DNA of 64,000 bases from UBA3941 sp002385665 (GCA_050949255.1 JBMNFJ010000007.1:1-64000), one strand, 5' to 3'; positions 44,648 through 53,448 are shown, counted from the first letter of the stretch. The notes: generated from the sequence alone by a model not told the origin. Numbers and translations are program-made.

Positions 44648-45847
44648 TTAGAAATGGAGCATGATTCCTTGTTCGACCAGTAAATTCTGTAATACAGAAA
44701 TATCGTTATCGGCTACAGACTGATTATTTGTGCAGGCCAGGTGGGCAGCGGTGCCGGCTACTTGCCCTGTAAGTGCAGCCACGGGGATGACGCGGGTTAC
44801 CTCCCAACCATCGCCGCTGGCGCTGACAATCCTACCTGCAGCCAGCATATTTGGGAATTCCTTATTATATAGGCAGCCATAGGGGATTTCATAATGGACA
44901 TGCCGTTTGCGGAAATCTCCAATGGCACCTATGGAATCCTCATGGTGTTTTTCTTCATCATTAATGGTTAACTCATATTCACCTTGAATATGGCGGGTAG
45001 TCCGATATTGGGCCATGCCTGGAATAGTAATTATGTCCCGGTCTTTGGGCGGTTCATCTTTAATTTTATCGAACAACATCTGCTGACCCATCCGTACAAA
45101 TTCGGTCACATCTTCATTATTTGTACCGGCAAATTTATGTAGCCCTTCAGGATGCCCCACTCCATACAGGTTAGAACCACAAGCCATCCACCTGCGTATC
45201 CTAAGGGCATCTTTGGTCTCAGTATATTTTTCTACATCCTTTGGTCCAAATCCATGGGCAACATAACTTAAGAAGTTTTCACCCTGTACGCATGGTACTC
45301 CCCCGCGGTACAAGATATCGGCATCTCCTGTTGCATCGATAAAAACGTCAGCCTTAAAGAATTCCCTGCCGCTTTTGCTCTCAACTATCAGTCCCGTGCA
45401 TCTGTTTTGCTCCATAATCGGATATGAGGCAATCATATCCAACCTTACATCAATACCTTCCTTGCTCATAAGGTCGTTAAGGACAAGGGCGAAGATAGTA
45501 GGAGAATAATGAGTTGCGTACCTTCGTAACTTGGAGTCCCCTTTCTTTTCTGTTTTCCAATGAGCAGGCAAGTCATCGGGACCGTATTGAATGGACAATA
45601 GTAGGAGTTCTTCGGAAATTCCTTTTATAATGTGCCTTCCACTTCCATCGCAAAGGGGTTCGTACCAGCTTATCAGGCCCAAGGTTGCAAGCCCGCCAAG
45701 CATAACGCTCTTCTCAATCAGGAGGACCTTGCTACCCAATCTTCTAGCCGCAAGGGCTGCAGCGACTCCCGCGATACCGCCCCCTGCAATAATTATGTCG
45801 TATTCCCCTATACAGGGTACTTCTCTGGTTTCAATAAACTTCTCCAT
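44648..45847 (-). CDS. FAD-dependent oxidoreductase
   Basis: A 399-residue flavoprotein of the FAD_oxidored (PF12831-like) group. The Rossmann motif is DIIIAGGGIAGVAAALAARRLG near the N-terminus and is followed by LIEKSVMLGGLATLGLI. The second FAD contact is DVFIDATGDADILYRGGVP, and the third is MLAAGRIVSASGDGWEVTRVI near the C-terminus. These proteins are common in carbohydrate loci; reactions are mostly unknown. It likely oxidises a sugar-derived alcohol or acts as a dehydratase-linked flavoenzyme. AGGTGGG precedes the ATG at 45847, which is preferred over the GTG at 45859. Confidence 0.82.
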   Translation of the reverse strand: MEKFIETREVPCIGEYDIIIAGGGIAGVAAALAARRLGSKVLLIEKSVMLGGLATLGLISWYEPLCDGSGRHIIKGISEELLLLSIQYGPDDLPAHWKTEKKGDSKLRRYATHYSPTIFALVLNDLMSKEGIDVRLDMIASYPIMEQNRCTGLIVESKSGREFFKADVFIDATGDADILYRGGVPCVQGENFLSYVAHGFGPKDVEKYTETKDALRIRRWMACGSNLYGVGHPEGLHKFAGTNNEDVTEFVRMGQQMLFDKIKDEPPKDRDIITIPGMAQYRTTRHIQGEYELTINDEEKHHEDSIGAIGDFRKRHVHYEIPYGCLYNKEFPNMLAAGRIVSASGDGWEVTRVIPVAALTGQVAGTAAHLACTNNQSVADNDISVLQNLLVEQGIMLHF

Positions 45848-46057
45848 TATTCTTCCCACCTTTTGTCTTAATTCCGGATAGTAATAATCAAAATCACTAA
45901 AATATGTATTATTCCATTATGCCTTCTTATTCTTATGTTTCTATCGTTGTTACCATCCTGGATAATCATGTTTGGTCTTTTTCGCTGTAATCCAGCCTTG
46001 ATGTATTGTTTTTGCTTATATAGAATTTAAATAGAATTTTAAAGTGAAGTAATAAGA

Positions 46058-46082
46058 TGACAAGGGAAACGTCCCCTTGTCA
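46058..46082 (+). repeat. REP-like repeat, copy 8, fully palindromic variant
   Basis: Begins TGACAAGGGAAACG and ends TCCCCTTGTCA. The AAGGG variant turns the terminal 9 bases into perfect inverted repeats (TGACAAGGG / CCCTTGTCA). It ends 10 bases before the stop of the AGE-family gene. Confidence 0.83.
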
Positions 46083-46092
46083 TCTTTGATCT

Positions 46093-47302
46093 TTACCTGG
46101 TGCTTTTTTTGTAGCGTTCTATTATCTCCATGCTCATACGACCGTTATGATAGGGACAGATAGTTCCTACTAATTTTGGACGCCTCAAAAGTGGTTCGCC
46201 TTCCAGGTTGAGGGCTGGGAACCATCCACCTTTTTCATGGTCGATGAAGTGTTTGTTTATATACTCAAAGCACTTCAATGAAGCATCAAGAAAATGTTCT
46301 TCGCCGGTAAGCTCCCACGCATTTAAGAATCCAACAACCGCTTCGTTTTGTTCCCACCAGCTCAGGTATCTCACTATACTCTCCGGTTACGGGGTCGTAT
46401 TCGGTTAGGAGGGCACCGTCCTCACGGAATCCCTCTTCCAATACGGTACGTGCCATATTAACGCAGGTATCACGGGCAGCACGGAAGGCTTCGGGTTCTC
46501 CCAGGACTTCAGCTGTTTCCATCATAAGCCAGCTGCCTTCTATATCATGACCGAAGGATATGGCTGTAGACGTGGGATTCCATTGTCTGTCCTGGAAATA
46601 GTGATAATGATGGGTATCATGATTAACGATCTTATTTAGCATAACATAGAGTTGTTCCCGTACCTTATTACGTACCTGGGGGATGTCATTTACACGCAGG
46701 TGGCAGGTATATGCCTCAATTAAATGAAGATGGGTATTCATGGTCTTTACATCCGAAGGGACCCTGTTGACGCCCCTATGCCAGAATGACACTTTCCAAT
46801 CCCGGGTGCAGGCTTCGTAATAACCCTTGTAATGTGGATCATAAGCATATTTGTCCAAACAATCTATAATCTTTTTCGCATATTCAAGGGCTTCCTGGTT
46901 CCCGGTAGCACGGGCGTATTCACTTAGCCCATATACTGCAAAGGCGTTTCCATAAATGAATTTATAGTCTTCAAGGACTTCACCTTTATGGTCCAGGAAG
47001 GTATAACAGCCGCCGAATTCATCATCCCAGAAATGCTTGATAAAATAATCATAGGCGTAGTTTGCCATTTCGAGGTATTTTTCATCCCCTAAAACGCGGT
47101 AGGCGCTGGCAAAAGTCCAGATAAGTCGGGCGTTGAGTGTTATGTACTTGGGTGCTTTTGGATCCGGTACATTATTTACGTCTACTCTTCCCCAGAAGCC
47201 GCCGTTTTCCTTGTCTACCGAATACTCCATCCACCAGGGAAGAAGGTTCTCCGTTAGATCCTTTACGGCATAGTCATACAACCTGGTAAATTTTTCGTTC
47301 AT
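46093..47302 (-). pseudogene. AGE-family epimerase (N-acylglucosamine/cellobiose 2-epimerase type) with a frameshift
   Basis: The first frame runs from the ATG at 47302 and codes for the (alpha/alpha)6-barrel typical of AGE and cellobiose 2-epimerases, including NTHLHLIEAYT and ISFGHDIEGSWLMMETA with the expected His and Glu. Around 46370 the protein sequence continues in the +1 frame as RYLSWWEQNEAVVGFLNAWELTG, the usual C-terminal block, to a stop at 46093. The WW(x)QNE motif is essential in the family, so both parts belong to one gene. The first frame instead runs 85 bases further to 46286 with no family resemblance. This is either a recent frameshift mutation or a sequencing indel. Confidence 0.82.
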
Positions 47303-47737
47303 AATATCATTCCTCTCGCTATTATCTTTTGCTGTTTCTAAACATCTCCCTTGTTATTCAGGTTTAAATAACCCAGAGGATGTTTATATAAATTTGTAAT
47401 TTACGCGATCAGTATCAGTTGGTCTTTGGCTATATAGGGGAAGCTTTTTCCTGTTTTGCGATTTAGTTCCAGAATTGTACCGCTTGCTTTTTATAGTTAA
47501 ATTCATTATTTTCCTCCAGCTTCCACAAGGCTATTATACCATGTTTTAATTGCATGTTCGACAGTTTGATAGGATTTGATAATGTGAATTTAAAGGAATG
47601 TAGGTATTATTGAATTTGTATGTGGTAATTCCATTCTAAGACTCCGACTCCAAAGGTCGCAGGTTCACTTCTACTCATAATCCCCCTACGGATGAGTATG
47701 TCAATATTTAATATGTCATCAGAGTAAAATGAACCCC
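47303..47737. other. 435-base gap with a hairpin and a tRNA-3'-end-like stretch
   Basis: No gene is seen. TAAACATC at about 47340 can pair with GATGTTTA near 47380. At about 47635-47675 the sequence CTAAGACTCCGACTCC followed by AAAGGTCGCAGGTTCAC resembles the anticodon-to-T-arm part of a tRNA, but the T loop and acceptor stem do not close, so it is not called as a tRNA. Confidence 0.3.
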
Positions 47738-48517
47738 TCAACTTTTATGCCGATTAGCACCCGCACCCTTCACAGCATTATGTATGATACCTCGCCCGAT
47801 ACCCATAACTTCACTGAGCTGCCTTATGCTTGCACCGGTGGATTCATATATTTGACAGATGATTTCGTCCCGCTCGGCTTTTTGCAGTTGACGGATATCC
47901 TCCAGGTCCACCTTACTATTTATGATGTTTTTAAGTCTTTCATTTGTATTGTAGCTTTTTATCTCATATTCCAGGAACTTATCATCATTTGGTTTGTTCA
48001 TATAGTCATTGAAGGATTCCAGATTGGTAAAATAGCTCTTAATTAATTCAGTATCTATCTTTGTGAGTTCATTATTATAGCTTGCGATATAATCTCCGTA
48101 GCTGCTCCACTTATAATCCATAAGGCTCCTGACCATTCCGGCCTTGACAGGATTTTGGTGGATGTATCTGGTGACAGCAACCAGGTAACTATAGTCCTCA
48201 ACCGCTTCACTTCTATACCTGTTCTGGAAGAGATGCCCCGTTCTTTCATAATTCTTGTTATGCCATTGTACATAGCCTACCGTTATCCTTTTGATGCTCT
48301 TGCCCAGATCCTCACCTTCTTTAATAAGCAGGTGGACGTGATTGTTCATCAGGCAATATGCATATAGTTTAAAACCGCCCAGTTCCTTTGCCCTGAAGAG
48401 ATAATACAAAAAGACTTTCTTATCCTCATCCTTTAAGAAAACATCCCTCTTGTCGATACCCCTTAACATGACATGATAGACACCGGTGCCGCTTTTTCTC
48501 CGCGGTTGCCTTGCCAT
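47738..48517 (-). CDS. REP-associated tyrosine transposase (RAYT, Y1/HUH family)
   Basis: A 259-residue protein with the Y1 transposase domain. It opens RRKSGTGVYHVMLRGIDKRDVF, has the HUH motif H60-V-H62 in YCLMNNHVHLLIKEGED and the catalytic tyrosine Y118 in VTRYIHQNPVKAGMV, followed by YKWSSYGDYI. This is the RAYT pattern. The C-terminal 60 residues form an extra helix-turn-helix (IRQLSEVMGIGRGIIHNAVKG). RAYTs nick single-stranded REP hairpins and are thought to spread them. The 25-bp palindromes lie at 48588-48651, within 150 bases, and all through the right half of the window. AAGGGGTG supports the ATG at 48517. No IS-like ends are seen. Confidence 0.92.
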   Translation of the reverse strand: MARQPRRKSGTGVYHVMLRGIDKRDVFLKDEDKKVFLYYLFRAKELGGFKLYAYCLMNNHVHLLIKEGEDLGKSIKRITVGYVQWHNKNYERTGHLFQNRYRSEAVEDYSYLVAVTRYIHQNPVKAGMVRSLMDYKWSSYGDYIASYNNELTKIDTELIKSYFTNLESFNDYMNKPNDDKFLEYEIKSYNTNERLKNIINSKVDLEDIRQLQKAERDEIICQIYESTGASIRQLSEVMGIGRGIIHNAVKGAGANRHKS

Positions 48518-48587
48518 TGCAATCACCCCTTGTTGCTGGTTCTTGGTTTTGTTGATGGTAGATGAAATGTCTCCGTGGCATTATTGA

Positions 48588-48651
48588 TGACAGACGAAAC
48601 GTCCCCTTGTCATCTTGGTTCGTTTGTGACAGACGAAACGTCCCCTTGTCA
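48588..48651 (+). repeat. Two REP-like repeats beside the RAYT gene (copies 9 and 10)
   Basis: Copies at 48588-48612 and 48627-48651, both beginning TGACAGACGAAACG and ending TCCCCTTGTCA, in tandem with starts 39 bases apart. A decayed copy precedes them at about 48553. The last three bases of copy 10 (48649-48651) are the TGA stop of the FMN dehydrogenase gene. They lie 70-134 bases upstream of the transposase start. Confidence 0.87.
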
Positions 48652-49551
48652 TCTTGGGATTCTTAGGATGGACGGTTCGATTTCGTCGATAGTTTCAAAT
48701 CCTGTACGTGCCATGACCCCTGCCAGCTCCTGCGTCATCTTAATTATCTCATCTTTAACACCTTCTGCACCATTTTCCTGTAAGGGTCCCATTAACCACT
48801 TACCAACACAAACAGCCGTTGCACCAAGAGCCAGAGCCTTAAAGGTATCCATTCCGGATTTGATACCACAGTCTATAAAGATTGGTATTTTCCCGCCTAC
48901 TTCTTTTACAATATCCTGTAGTATCATATAAGTAGGTACAGCATAATCAATAACTCCGTTATGGTGGGAAATAACAATTCCGCGTGCGCCAAATTCTACA
49001 CATTTCAATGCATCACTTACGCTTAACACGCCCTTTATAATAAATGGCAGTTTTGTGCTTTCAGCAAATGATCTTAATTCCTCCATGGTTTTGGGGCGCA
49101 TTTCATCCCCTAAGACCACATCATATTCTCCCTTGCTGTTAAAGGAGTGATCTACATCTATTCCAACTGCTATAGCACCGACCTTCTCCGCATGCTCTAT
49201 TTTTCTAAAGATATCATCATTGTCTTTATAGGGTTTGATGATTTTAATTGTCTTTGCCCCTGTTTCCACTATCCTTTCCAATTCATCCATATCACCCATG
49301 CCTGTCCAATAGACGGCATCTGCCATGTAAGCACCTTTGGCCATATTGACTGCACCATTTTCAGCATAGTTGTCCAAATGGGATAATGCTGCAGTCATTA
49401 TAGGGGTTTTGAAGGAATGGCCATATAACTCAAAGTCTGTTTTCGGCTTCTTATTATCGATGTGACGTACCTCTACCAGAATTGAATCAATATAGTCCCT
49501 TGTAATCTGATTGGAATCTCCAATTCTTTTTGCTACATCATTTTTTCCCAT
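48649..49551 (-). CDS. FMN-dependent alpha-hydroxy-acid dehydrogenase family protein
   Basis: A 300-residue TIM-barrel flavoprotein. Signature segments: ELYGHSFKTPIMTAALSHL at the start of the barrel, LPFIIKGVLSVSDALKCVEFGARGIVISHHNG, the active-site region with the catalytic His, and IPIFIDCGIKSGMDTFKALALGATAVCVGKW for the FMN phosphate. The family includes lactate and glycolate dehydrogenases. It lacks an N-terminal cytochrome part. It probably oxidises a 2-hydroxy acid, perhaps from sugar-acid breakdown. Its TGA stop lies inside a REP-like repeat. AAGGAGACGATAAT precedes the ATG. Confidence 0.85.
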   Translation of the reverse strand: MGKNDVAKRIGDSNQITRDYIDSILVEVRHIDNKKPKTDFELYGHSFKTPIMTAALSHLDNYAENGAVNMAKGAYMADAVYWTGMGDMDELERIVETGAKTIKIIKPYKDNDDIFRKIEHAEKVGAIAVGIDVDHSFNSKGEYDVVLGDEMRPKTMEELRSFAESTKLPFIIKGVLSVSDALKCVEFGARGIVISHHNGVIDYAVPTYMILQDIVKEVGGKIPIFIDCGIKSGMDTFKALALGATAVCVGKWLMGPLQENGAEGVKDEIIKMTQELAGVMARTGFETIDEIEPSILRIPR

Positions 49552-49731
49552 ATTATCGTCTCCTTAACTTATGTATTATTATAAAAGGGGAACAGAATAT
49601 TCTACTTAATATGATATCACATTTGTGTTTTTTAAGATATCAAAAACATCTTGTATATTATTTTTTGCACTTAACTCTTTTAAGCGGTTAATCTTATGGA
49701 ACTCAGGCAAACAGGATAAATTAATGGTTTG

Positions 49732-49756
49732 TGACAAACGAAACGTCCCCTTGTCA
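49732..49756 (+). repeat. REP-like repeat, copy 11
   Basis: Canonical copy beginning TGACAAACGAAACG and ending TCCCCTTGTCA. It lies just beyond the terminator of the sigma/anti-sigma operon, 57 bases from the last stop codon. Confidence 0.85.
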
Positions 49757-49770
49757 CTTGACATGAAAAA

Positions 49771-49790
49771 AGGGAGGAAAATTCCTCCCT
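49771..49790 (-). terminator. Intrinsic terminator of the sigma/anti-sigma operon
   Basis: A perfect 9-bp stem (AGGGAGGAA / TTCCTCCCT) with a 2-base loop, followed on the minus strand by TTTTTC. It begins 23 bases after the stop codon at 49814. Confidence 0.82.
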
Positions 49791-49813
49791 GGTTTTAGTA
49801 ATTGTGCTCTATA

Positions 49814-51247
49814 TTAATAGTCGTCCTCCACCTCGAAGTCTATGATCTTGCCTGTATAGGCGTCGACTTCGATTTCGTATTTTTTCCCCTTGGCTTTTAT
49901 CTCTAATTCATACTCATCATCATCCATCTCAAACTTCGTAATTGTACCTTCACCTGTTACCTCAAGAGCAATGGCCTTAGCCCGATCAGCTGATATTCTC
50001 TCTTTTGAGGTCTTTGATGACTGCTGTTTTGATTTTGAAGCAGATGCACTCCTGTGGTGATGATGGTCATCGTCGTCGCGATCGTCTTCTACTTCGAAAT
50101 TCAGAACCTTACCTGTATAGGCATCTATTTCGATATCATATTCTTTGCCCTTGGCTTCTATCTCTATTTCGTACTCATCATCGTCCAGCTCCAATTCCGT
50201 TATTTTGCCTTCGCCGGTCAGTTCAAGGGCAATGGCTTTAGCCCGCTCGGCTGATATTTTACCTTTTGAGGTTTTCGGTGACTGCTTTCTGGATTTCGAA
50301 ACAGATGTTCTCCTGTGATTGTCGTCATCGTCGCGATCATCATCCCGATCGTTATCTCGATTATCATCATCTCGATCATCGTCATCGTGATCGTCGTAGT
50401 CGTGACGGTCATCATGATCGTGGTGATAGTCGTCATCCCTGTCAAGCTCCCTGATTTCTCCAGTGTATGCGTCGATTTCAAACTCATACTTTACCCCATC
50501 CGAAAGTATTTCTATTTCGTATTCCGGTCCGTCATCATCATGCAGGTCATCCAGTTCCACCTTGATTATCTCCCCATTCACTCTTTCAAGGGCTATCCTC
50601 TCTGCATCCTCCCTTGAGATCATGGGTTTGGTCTCTGTTGCCTTTTTTAAATCCCCTGCTGCAACTTTAAAGAGGTTTTCAATGGGTATATTGTTTTTTT
50701 TGCTATAATGAATAAGCTCCCTTACTGTCATAGAACCTATCTGTTCTGCCGTAAGTCTTCCATCGATCTCCTGAAGCCTCTGGGCTGCCAGCTGTACCCC
50801 TGTTCGTTTTTCATCGCCTCTATCAGCTTTGGCAATGGCCTGGTTCAATATTGTTGCTTCAATCTGCTTGTTCTCAAGCATGGCCTTTATCGCCCTGTTT
50901 ACCTTGTCAACAAGCTTATTGTCAACGGTATCATCAGCAACGGTTATCATAACGAAGTTATCCTGCCCGCCCTTTATATGTCCCGTAAGGATCATAAGAT
51001 CCACCAGATCGTTTACCGTACTTTCCAGGTTTTTATCCTTGGGATTAAAGTCCGCTAAAAGCTCCCTGGCGTCGTCATTTAGTGGATTGATTTCCACAAC
51101 CCTGTCCAGCCTGTTGGTCACTATCTCGATACTTGGATTTATATCCATGGTCAGGGAGTTAGCAGGCTGTGTTACTACAACCCCCACCACCACTATTAAG
51201 GCCAGTAAAAAAATCGGTAATGCATAAAAAACTCTTCTTTGTATCAT
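49814..51247 (-). CDS. RsgI-like membrane protein with three PepSY-type repeats and Asp/His-rich linkers
   Basis: A 477-residue protein. One membrane helix at 8-27, then the RsgI-family periplasmic domain beginning SLTMDINPSIEIVTNRLDRV, extending to about 200. Three PepSY-like units follow (about 209-268, 330-388, 417-476), each with ERAKAIAL-type helix and YEIEIDAYTGKI-type strands. Units 2 and 3 are nearly identical, an 87-residue internal duplication. The linkers at 270-312 and 389-400 are almost only Asp, His and Arg and may bind metals. It should be anchored with its bulk outside the membrane. It has no cytoplasmic anti-sigma domain. It lies 78 bases behind the anti-sigma gene, and its upstream region carries the same promoter motif as the sigma gene. 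Confidence 0.82.
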   Translation of the reverse strand: MIQRRVFYALPIFLLALIVVVGVVVTQPANSLTMDINPSIEIVTNRLDRVVEINPLNDDARELLADFNPKDKNLESTVNDLVDLMILTGHIKGGQDNFVMITVADDTVDNKLVDKVNRAIKAMLENKQIEATILNQAIAKADRGDEKRTGVQLAAQRLQEIDGRLTAEQIGSMTVRELIHYSKKNNIPIENLFKVAAGDLKKATETKPMISREDAERIALERVNGEIIKVELDDLHDDDGPEYEIEILSDGVKYEFEIDAYTGEIRELDRDDDYHHDHDDRHDYDDHDDDDRDDDNRDNDRDDDRDDDDNHRRTSVSKSRKQSPKTSKGKISAERAKAIALELTGEGKITELELDDDEYEIEIEAKGKEYDIEIDAYTGKVLNFEVEDDRDDDDHHHHRSASASKSKQQSSKTSKERISADRAKAIALEVTGEGTITKFEMDDDEYELEIKAKGKKYEIEVDAYTGKIIDFEVEDDY

Positions 51248-51270
51248 TTATATTTCCTCCATTTTCTTTA

Positions 51271-51311
51271 TCTAATAGGTTAACTCCCGAGATTGCATTT
51301 TTATTGCATAC
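51271..51311 (-). promoter_or_regulatory. Internal ECF-type promoter before the PepSY-repeat gene
   Basis: Minus strand: GTATGCAATAAAA (51299-51311), 14 bases, then GTTAACCTATTAGA (51271-51284), ending 23 bases before the start codon. The first block is identical over 13 bases to that before the sigma gene, with the same 14-base spacer and a similar second block (GTTATACTAT). Confidence 0.68.
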
Positions 51312-51325
51312 TAATTTAAAATTTT

Positions 51326-52450
51326 TTAGTCGTCTATATCTATCTCAAGAATCTTCCCGGTCCTTGCATCAATAATTATTTCGTACTCCAGATCCCCAAG
51401 TTCAATTTCCACCTCATACTCCAAATCATCTTCATCAAAATCAAAGTCGGTTATGGTTCCGTTTGCGACGGAAAGTGCGATCGTCTTCGCCTTATCGGGA
51501 CTAATTAATTTATCCTGAACATCTGGTTGCCGGGGCAGGTCATCGTCTGTCAGATCACCCTTGGAGATACCATCGGATTGGTCATCCGGAGGCAGATCAT
51601 CTTTGGACAGGTCATCCTGGGATAGTTCATCCGGATGCAGCTCAGGTTCTGTTTCAGGCTCCCGTTCAGGTATTATAGGCTGGAGCTTGTCAAGGTCTGT
51701 GGAGTCAATTATCCTGTCCAGTTCAAGTTCCATGCCCTGACTTAACCTTACCAATTCTCCAATGCTCAAACCCACGAGGGCTTCCGGCCTTAGCTCCGGA
51801 TTGAGGATGATGAGATTTCTTATAAAGGTCATCCTGCTTATGGATATTCCGTATTCCTCTGCATACTTTTCGATGGTTGATGTTTTGTCCAGCTTCTGTA
51901 GGAGAACTATAGGCTGCAGTTCTTTTTCCTGAAGATGTTCATGGATCCTCTGGTCAAGGCTCTGCTTCTGCTGCTCCGCCTTATTCTCATCCTTGTTATA
52001 GACCGATAGAAGAAGGTACTCCCGGTCCTTCACCAGATAGCTTTCATCCATCATCCGGTCAAGGATCTCATCGGTCACCTCGTATAAGGTTTTTCCCTTG
52101 TAGTCCAGATCACTGGTAATCCTCCGGCCATCTGAATTGTCCGCTATCAGATCTATAACCTTGTCCTGCCTGTTGGTCACTATCTCAATGCTTGGGTTTA
52201 CATCCAGGTATATGCGGCTGTCCGGTATCCGGACCTGGAACATCCAGCCGAGCAATACAAAGAGGAACACCGCTGCAACCGAGGCGTAGGACATCATGTT
52301 TTTCAGTGGCAATCTCCTTGTTTCCTGCCTTGTTATGTCGTCATGTCTTAACATCTTTACCCTGGGCTCTTCCTTTATTCTATCCAGGATATCTATAGGC
52401 GCTCGATCAATTGATCTTTTAAGACTATCCAGTATCTGTTTTTCCTTCAT
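51326..52450 (-). CDS. Anti-sigma factor, RsgI-type with C-terminal PepSY domain
   Basis: A 374-residue protein. The first 50 residues are soluble and basic/acidic (ILDSLKRSIDRAPIDILDRIK) and would face the cytoplasm to hold the sigma factor. A membrane helix at about 52-70 is followed by an RsgI-type outer domain beginning YLDVNPSIEIVTNRQDKVIDL. A Pro/Glu/Asp-rich linker (about 250-310) leads to a C-terminal PepSY-like unit (SPDKAKTIALSVANGTI to IIDARTGKILEIDIDD). Its ATG overlaps the sigma gene's TGA (ATGA), the usual coupling for a sigma/anti-sigma pair. Confidence 0.85.
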   Translation of the reverse strand: MKEKQILDSLKRSIDRAPIDILDRIKEEPRVKMLRHDDITRQETRRLPLKNMMSYASVAAVFLFVLLGWMFQVRIPDSRIYLDVNPSIEIVTNRQDKVIDLIADNSDGRRITSDLDYKGKTLYEVTDEILDRMMDESYLVKDREYLLLSVYNKDENKAEQQKQSLDQRIHEHLQEKELQPIVLLQKLDKTSTIEKYAEEYGISISRMTFIRNLIILNPELRPEALVGLSIGELVRLSQGMELELDRIIDSTDLDKLQPIIPEREPETEPELHPDELSQDDLSKDDLPPDDQSDGISKGDLTDDDLPRQPDVQDKLISPDKAKTIALSVANGTITDFDFDEDDLEYEVEIELGDLEYEIIIDARTGKILEIDIDD

Positions 52451-53037
52451 GCCCTCGCCTCCTTTCCTTCCAAATATTTTCTTAGTTTCTTAAGGGCTCT
52501 GTGGTACTTTGACAGGGTAGTTGACAGCTTCAGGCCCAGACCTTCTGCTATCTCCTTGTGCTTCATACCTGATACCGCATACAGCATTACAATCTCCCTT
52601 TCCTCCTGGGTCAGCAGTGACAAGACCCCTTCAAGGACTATGCGGTCATTCACATCCGTTATATATGAAAACCGTTTATCGTCCGAGACCTCCTCCGGCT
52701 CCCATGGAATGCTCCTCTTTTCCTTTCTGATATTGGAATAGTGGAGATTCTTGGCGATTGTGAACATCCAGGCCAGGGGCTTTCCCATGGGCTTATAGAG
52801 ATGAGCGGCCGAGATAATCTTTACATAGGTGTCCTGCATAAGATCCAGTGATCTCTGATGATCCTTTGTCAGTGAGAGGGCGAATGCATACATTGTCCTT
52901 TCTGAGATACTGTACAGCTCATCCAGGGCAGCCATGTCATCCCTTGCTATTCTCTTAAAAAGATCCTCGTCTATTTCTATTTTATTATCCCGCCCGACCT
53001 GGGAATCGTCCTCATAGACAAATGTAAATAACAGCAT
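52447..53037 (-). CDS. ECF-type RNA polymerase sigma factor
   Basis: A 196-residue sigma-70 family protein. Region 2 is seen at LDELYSISERTMYAFALSLTK and QDTYVKIISAAHLYKPMGKPLAWMFTIAKNLHYSNIRKEKR (core binding and -10 recognition). Region 4 is VLSLLTQEEREIVMLYAVSGMKHKEIAEGLGLKLSTTLSKYHRALKKLRK, a typical HTH for -35 recognition. The linker between them is short, as in ECF sigma factors. The ATG at 53037 is preferred: AAAGGAG lies 8 bases before it, while the GTG at 53043 is too close. It overlaps the anti-sigma gene by 4 bases. A likely autoregulated promoter lies at 53053-53090. Confidence 0.92.
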   Translation of the reverse strand: MLLFTFVYEDDSQVGRDNKIEIDEDLFKRIARDDMAALDELYSISERTMYAFALSLTKDHQRSLDLMQDTYVKIISAAHLYKPMGKPLAWMFTIAKNLHYSNIRKEKRSIPWEPEEVSDDKRFSYITDVNDRIVLEGVLSLLTQEEREIVMLYAVSGMKHKEIAEGLGLKLSTTLSKYHRALKKLRKYLEGKEARA

Positions 53038-53052
53038 CTCCACAGCTCCTTT

Positions 53053-53090
53053 GATAGTATAACGATTGAGAGTCCGGTTTTATTGCATAC
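53053..53090 (-). promoter_or_regulatory. Putative autoregulated promoter of the ECF sigma gene
   Basis: Minus strand: GTATGCAATAAAA (53078-53090), 14 bases, GTTATACTATC (53053-53063), then 15 bases to the start codon. The matching pair before the third gene of the operon (51271-51311) has the identical 13-base upstream block and spacer length. Read as -35 and -10 elements of the ECF sigma factor. Confidence 0.7.
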
Positions 53091-53233
53091 AAAATTAATT
53101 TATTTTTATTGTTAATATAAATATACCCAAAAGAGGCATAATGAACTGATTAGAGGGAAGTAGAGTTGTTGGATCGGGCGGGATTCCCTGTTTGTTTCAA
53201 GGATGCGTAGCGTCCCGCTGTAATAATTTTTCG

Positions 53234-53396
53234 TGACAAATGAAATATATCTGTGATTAATTTTTCATGACAAACGAAACGTCCCCGTGTCATGATATAA
53301 GCGTCGCATTCCCATGACATCGCACGAATTTTTTCATGACAGACGAAACATCTCTGTGATTAAGTTTTTTGTGACAAACGAAACGTCCCCGTGTCA
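53234..53396 (+). repeat. Cluster of REP-like repeats, GTGTCA-ending variant (copies 12-15)
   Basis: Copies at 53234-53258 (decayed), 53268-53292, 53337-53361 (decayed) and 53372-53396. The intact ones begin TGACAAACGAAACG but end TCCCCGTGTCA instead of TCCCCTTGTCA. They fill the gap between the sigma gene promoter and the GH18-like gene. Confidence 0.8.
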
Positions 53397-53448
53397 TTGT
53401 CCGCCTGGGTAAAAAGCCTGAACCTATAAGCCTGAATCTATAATGGCA

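Noticed and set aside
47641..47690. Functional tRNA gene
   Set aside because: Acceptor and D arms cannot be formed and the T loop lacks the conserved A58.
47738..48517. IS200/IS605 insertion sequence
   Set aside because: The protein has the RAYT pattern with a C-terminal HTH, there is no TnpB and no element ends are visible.
50218..50617. Low-complexity ORFs (Thr/Met- or Ile/Val-rich) opposite or beside the PepSY linkers
   Set aside because: They come from reading the Asp/His codon repeats in other frames.
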